This document shows positions 59,096 through 64,000 of a stretch of 64,000 nucleotides of DNA, piece by piece. The stretch lies in contig NZ_JAKVTG010000001.1 in assembly GCF_022489025.1 (NCBI RefSeq), positions 496,001-560,000 on the forward strand, written 5' to 3'. A program made the position numbers and the translations under genes. Numbering within the stretch: the stretch's first letter is position 1; the number at the start of each line of letters is the position of its first letter. The DNA is from Planococcus halocryophilus. GTDB taxonomy: Bacteria > Bacillota > Bacilli > Bacillales_A > Planococcaceae. The notes beneath the pieces were generated by a model that did no database searches, was not told the origin of the DNA, and saw only the letters and a list, made by a program, of their open reading frames with translations.

Positions 59096-59479
59096 TTAAA
59101 GGGTCTCCATCACAGCGAAATAATTCCCTTCATCGTCGGCGAAGTTAAAGCTTCTTCCGGTACCTATATTTACCAATTCACCTGTTTCGATATTTTTTCC
59201 TTTAAATTCTGCATACAACTCTTCAATATTATCCGAGTAAAACATCAAAGAAGGGGTACCGAGATTTAGGTCTGGTGACATTTTTGAAATAACTTCTTTG
59301 TCATGCAAAATGAGCGTCGTTGCGGCATTTTCAGTAGGGGCAATTTCAATCCATCTAATCCCCATTTCTTCAGAACCGCCGTTAGCAATCACTTTAAATC
59401 CAACCTTGTTTTTCCAAAATGCCTCTGCTTTGTTTTGGTCATGCACATACAACATCACTTGCCCTAACTTGTTGATCAA
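59096..59479 (-). CDS. VOC (glyoxalase) family protein
   Basis: I place the start at a TTG (59479), 9 nt after TAGGAG, giving a 127-residue protein beginning INKLGQVMLYVHDQNKAEAF. The upstream in-frame ATG at 59548 would add an unrelated stretch. The VOC halves are visible as beta-alpha-beta units, with the C-terminal metal glutamate in DDEGNYFAVMETL. Ring-cleavage, glyoxalase or antibiotic-binding roles are possible. Confidence 0.87.
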   Translation of the reverse strand: MINKLGQVMLYVHDQNKAEAFWKNKVGFKVIANGGSEEMGIRWIEIAPTENAATTLILHDKEVISKMSPDLNLGTPSLMFYSDNIEELYAEFKGKNIETGELVNIGTGRSFNFADDEGNYFAVMETL

Positions 59480-59706
59480 CTGAATCACTCCTAAGCAATT
59501 ATTTTTATCGTGAATTTTATTGTATACAGAATATTGAAATTTTAACAAAGGGAAATGTTAATTTAAATATTCCGTATAATAAAATTTGGTTTCTAAAAAA
59601 ACTAACAAACTTTGTAGTTTTTCGAATAGTGTGATAACTTAAAGGCGTATTATATTTATAAGTAGCATTATAAAAAATAATCGAATAAGTTTAAGGAGGA
59701 ACCGAA

Positions 59707-59943
59707 ATGAGCCAACAATCATGGTTGCCAACTTTAAAAACGAATACCGCTGAAGAAGGTTATGAACTCGCCGTTAAACTCGCACGAAAAGCTGTAGGAA
59801 TGACGCAACCCGATGAAAATATACGCAAAAAACTACGTCTAGACTATGCAAATAATGCAGATAGTTTAACTTTAGCATCTCAAGTGGTGGCTATTCATTT
59901 TCAAACGGTTGCAGCTGCGAATAATTATTGGAACGATAAGTGA
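59707..59943 (+). CDS. Small hypothetical protein (78 aa)
   Basis: The protein MSQQSWLPTLKTNTAEEGYE... is soluble and helical, with a KLARKAVGMTQPDENIRKKL segment. It is preceded by AAGGAGG and followed by a terminator, so it is surely expressed as a single gene. I recognise no family. Confidence 0.75.
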   Translation: MSQQSWLPTLKTNTAEEGYELAVKLARKAVGMTQPDENIRKKLRLDYANNADSLTLASQVVAIHFQTVAAANNYWNDK

Positions 59944-59961
59944 ATATAAAAAATCCACATT

Positions 59962-59999
59962 CCGAAACCTTAAGATACAATCCTGGGTTTCGGTTTTTT
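59962..59999 (+). terminator. Terminator after the 78-aa gene
   Basis: CCGAAACC (59962-59969) and GGTTTCGG (59986-59993) followed by six T residues. Confidence 0.9.
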
Positions 60000-60128
60000 G
60001 CGGCATGTGAGATTAATACAGCCACAATTAGGGTATAAATAAGTTTTGTAGAAAATTTTTTTCTTAAAGCACTTTTCAAGTAGGCTTGAATTAATGAAAC
60101 TTTGATAAAGCAGAAAGGGGGATATAGA

Positions 60129-61067
60129 GTGTTCCATATTTATAAATCTTCATCTAACGGAAACTTAGATACCATAGAGAACTTTGACAAGAATTGCTGG
60201 GTCAATATAACGGCGCCGTCACAAGAAGAGCTTGAAGAAGTTTCTCAGCATTTTAATATTCCTATGGATTTTTTAGAGGATCCATTAGATTTAGAAGAAA
60301 CCGCACGTATTGAATATGATGAGGAAACGAATAGTACGCTGCTTATTAATGATTTTCCGATACCAGATACAACTAACGACCGATTTAATTCGTATATTAC
60401 GATTCCAATCGGCATTATTATCGGAAGCGACTACATAGTCACGATATGTCATCAACCAAGTAGCTTTTTAACAGGGCTCATTAAGAAAAATGTAAACACA
60501 TTAATGAGAAGTCGTTTTGCTTTAGAGGTTTTATTGTCTATTTCAACCTTATATTTAGATAATTTGAAAACACTCAACAAACAGCGTCTCAAAATTGAAA
60601 GCAATTTGCGCGAGTCGTTTACGAACAAGCAGTTGTATGACTTGATGGAAATCGAAAAAAGCTTAGTTTATTTTCTCACTTCGCTAAAGTCGAATGGGGA
60701 TGTCGTTACGAAACTGTTTCGTGTTCATTCCCTCAAACTGTATGAGGATGATAAAGATCTTCTTGAAGACGTGAAAATTGAAAACAATCAAGGAATCGAA
60801 ACGACCGAATTGTATACAAGAATATTGGATAGTATCACGAGTTCTTATTCTTCGCTGATTTCGAATGAGTTAAATAATACGATGAAAACTCTTACTTTGT
60901 TTACTGTATTTTTAACTCTTCCTACACTCGTATTTAGCTTTTTCGGAATGAATGTAGCTTTACCGATAACCGATGACAATCCGTCTTCTTGGATGAGTAC
61001 ACTTGGGATCTCGTTAGTTTTTGTTGCAATGATTGGTTGGGCATTATGGAAAAGAAGAATTTTTTAG
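60129..61067 (+). CDS. CorA-family magnesium transporter
   Basis: The 312-residue protein starts at a GTG (60129) after GGGGG. It has a large cytosolic N-terminal domain (residues 1-245) with a long helix, then two C-terminal membrane helices joined by the loop containing the signature GMNVALPI (normally GMN-x-x-x-P), ending in a basic tail (WKRRIF). CorA forms pentameric magnesium (or cobalt/nickel) channels. It is monocistronic with its own terminator. Confidence 0.93.
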   Translation: MFHIYKSSSNGNLDTIENFDKNCWVNITAPSQEELEEVSQHFNIPMDFLEDPLDLEETARIEYDEETNSTLLINDFPIPDTTNDRFNSYITIPIGIIIGSDYIVTICHQPSSFLTGLIKKNVNTLMRSRFALEVLLSISTLYLDNLKTLNKQRLKIESNLRESFTNKQLYDLMEIEKSLVYFLTSLKSNGDVVTKLFRVHSLKLYEDDKDLLEDVKIENNQGIETTELYTRILDSITSSYSSLISNELNNTMKTLTLFTVFLTLPTLVFSFFGMNVALPITDDNPSSWMSTLGISLVFVAMIGWALWKRRIF

Positions 61068-61082
61068 AAATGTACATAATCG

Positions 61083-61118
61083 AAAACAGTCGACCCCTAA
61101 TGGGATCGACTGTTTTTT
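61083..61118. terminator. Terminator between the convergent corA-like and bioY genes
   Basis: AAAACAGTCGA (61083-61093) and TCGACTGTTTT (61106-61116) form an 11-bp stem with T/A flanks. Confidence 0.92.
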
Positions 61119-61132
61119 GCTTGATAAAATTT

Positions 61133-61684
61133 TTAAACATAAAGTAGCTTTGCAGATTCCAAACGATTTCTAACTAAAATACCAATCCATGCTGCAAGTG
61201 CGGCTTTAATAAGACCCACTAAAATAAACGGGAAAAATCCTCCCATAAATGCGCCGGTCCATGAAAGGTTAGCGAACATCATTAACCAAATCGTCCCGAC
61301 TGTTAAGGTAATAAACATGCCAATTACATTTGCAATCAGAGCGTTCATAAACGTATAACTAGTTTTCTCAAGGTAATAGCCAATAATAAAAGCGGCTGGT
61401 AGAAATCCGATTAAATAGCCGCCAGTTGGTCCAAATAAGCTACCTAATCCACCTGACATTTGTGCAAAAACCGGAATACCGACTGCACCTAGTCCCAAAT
61501 AAATCAAAACAGACAGCGTTCCATATTTAGCACCTAAAATTGTTGCAGCCAAGCCAATGGCAAGAGTTTGTCCTGTAATAGGAACAAGTGGGAGCGGGAT
61601 AGTGATTTGTGCGAAAATGCCGATGATGGCTGCGAACAATGCTGTCACAATCATCATTCTCAGTTTTACATTTGCTGTCGTCAT
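61133..61684 (-). CDS. bioY: Biotin transporter substrate-binding subunit BioY
   Basis: The 183-residue membrane protein has six helices. The BioY motifs IPLPLVPITGQTLAIGLAAT and GYLIGFLPAAFIIGYYLEKT are present. BioY is the S-component of the energy-coupling factor (ECF-type) biotin importer. A GTTAAC-N15-GTTAAC site just upstream matches the BirA operator, so it should be repressed when biotin is plentiful. No EcfAT genes are beside it; the shared ECF module would be elsewhere. Confidence 0.95.
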   Translation of the reverse strand: MTTANVKLRMMIVTALFAAIIGIFAQITIPLPLVPITGQTLAIGLAATILGAKYGTLSVLIYLGLGAVGIPVFAQMSGGLGSLFGPTGGYLIGFLPAAFIIGYYLEKTSYTFMNALIANVIGMFITLTVGTIWLMMFANLSWTGAFMGGFFPFILVGLIKAALAAWIGILVRNRLESAKLLYV

Positions 61685-61703
61685 AATACACCCCTTCGAT
61701 TGA

Positions 61704-61730
61704 GTTAACCTATTAATGAAATAAGTTAAC
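61704..61730 (-). promoter_or_regulatory. BirA (biotin repressor) operator
   Basis: GTTAAC (61704-61709), 15 nt and GTTAAC (61725-61730), within an overall palindromic AGTTAAC...AAGTTAACT context. This is the known layout of Bacillales BirA boxes, 20-46 bp upstream of bioY. Confidence 0.85.
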
Positions 61731-61802
61731 TAAAATAGTAGCATAGACAAATAATGACTGTCAATAAACTGTAAAATAAGAGAACTACTAAGACATTCAA
61801 TA

Positions 61803-61837
61803 CAAAACCCCAGTGAAATAGATTCACTGGGGTTTTG
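61803..61837 (-). terminator. Terminator after the thermolysin-type protease gene
   Basis: A 15-bp perfect stem, CAAAACCCCAGTGAA (61803-61817) with its complement (61823-61837). On the minus strand TATTG follows the T-rich arm. Confidence 0.92.
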
Positions 61838-61880
61838 AGGTACAGCAATAGAGAAATATAAATCTCTAATTAGTTAATAA

Positions 61881-63928
<2,048 letters not shown>

Positions 63929-64000
63929 GTGATAAAAAAAGTTCTAGAGAAATTTGCAGTGCAACCAGTCACTATGAATAAAGTAGAAGATTCTTTTAGT
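63929..64000 (+). CDS. Start of an unidentified gene, cut by the window end
   Basis: A GTG at 63929 behind AAGGGGAGA opens a frame of 24 codons to the last base (MIKKVLEKFAVQPVTMNKVE...). The ribosome-binding site makes it a likely real gene; too little is visible to name it. Confidence 0.55.
   Translation, partial: MIKKVLEKFAVQPVTMNKVEDSFS

Overview
The window looks like chromosomal DNA of a low-G+C Gram-positive bacterium of the Bacillales, most likely Planococcaceae (Planococcus/Planomicrobium type). This is inferred from the YpvA/YpwA gene order, a 1193-residue double dynamin (DynA), a thermolysin-type protease, BioY with a BirA operator, and a GC-rich 110-120 bp interspersed element of the kind common in Bacillales. 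No rRNA, tRNA, CRISPR array, integrase or complete insertion sequence was found.

Layout. 1-12.9 kb is ordinary core genome: helicase, M32 carboxypeptidase, two SDR enzymes, dynamin, sulfurtransferase, CNNM/CBS protein and amidohydrolase. An accessory region starts at about 12.9 kb, marked by nested GTTCGTAA/TTACGAAC hairpins. It holds an acetyltransferase, a three-gene ECF sigma operon (13.8-15.7 kb), a decayed IS1182 transposase, then a lysis-type module (16.7-24.5 kb). From 25 to 36 kb there is an SgrR-like regulator and a run of small plus-strand genes (spare UMP kinase, acetyltransferases, P-loop kinases, three Nudix hydrolases, a cytidine deaminase-type enzyme, a metallopeptidase and two tiny membrane proteins). 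Many are separated by conserved hairpin repeats. 36-48 kb carries an ABC exporter, GapN, a T-box leader in front of a frameshifted MFS exporter, lipoproteins and orphan membrane proteins. 48.6-52.5 kb is a Crp/Fnr-type regulator with redox-related genes that share an operator-like palindrome. 52.5-64 kb returns to mostly core-type genes: LysE, 5'-nucleotidase family, PP2C, Nudix, VOC, CorA, BioY and thermolysin.

The most interesting system is at 16.7-23.5 kb. A small sigma-70-like factor (17696-18292, minus) has two GAAC-N4-GTTC LexA-type boxes upstream. Four promoters in the neighbourhood share an exact ATTTACAT-N13-GATATAA[A/C] signature: before a holin-like gene, before an unrecognised 183-residue aromatic-rich protein (which also has a LexA-type box just inside its transcript), before an amidase endolysin, and before a large DUF1906-type peptidoglycan-binding protein. 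None of the products has a signal peptide. I read this as an SOS-induced sigma factor switching on a lysis and release regulon. It resembles clostridial UviA/UviB-BCN5 (whose sigma family, as I recall it, uses a TTTACA -35) or PBSX Xpf, but without phage structural genes.

A second theme is repeat-punctuated gene arrays. One repeat family (GTTTACATAT, a locally variable hairpin, then ACTTTTACGAACGGTT) recurs after unrelated genes from 13.6 to 48.2 kb. A second family (GAATGTAACTTA hairpins) brackets two micro-ORFs at 34.9-35.5 kb. They look like separators of a gene-cassette-like region, although no recombinase is visible here.
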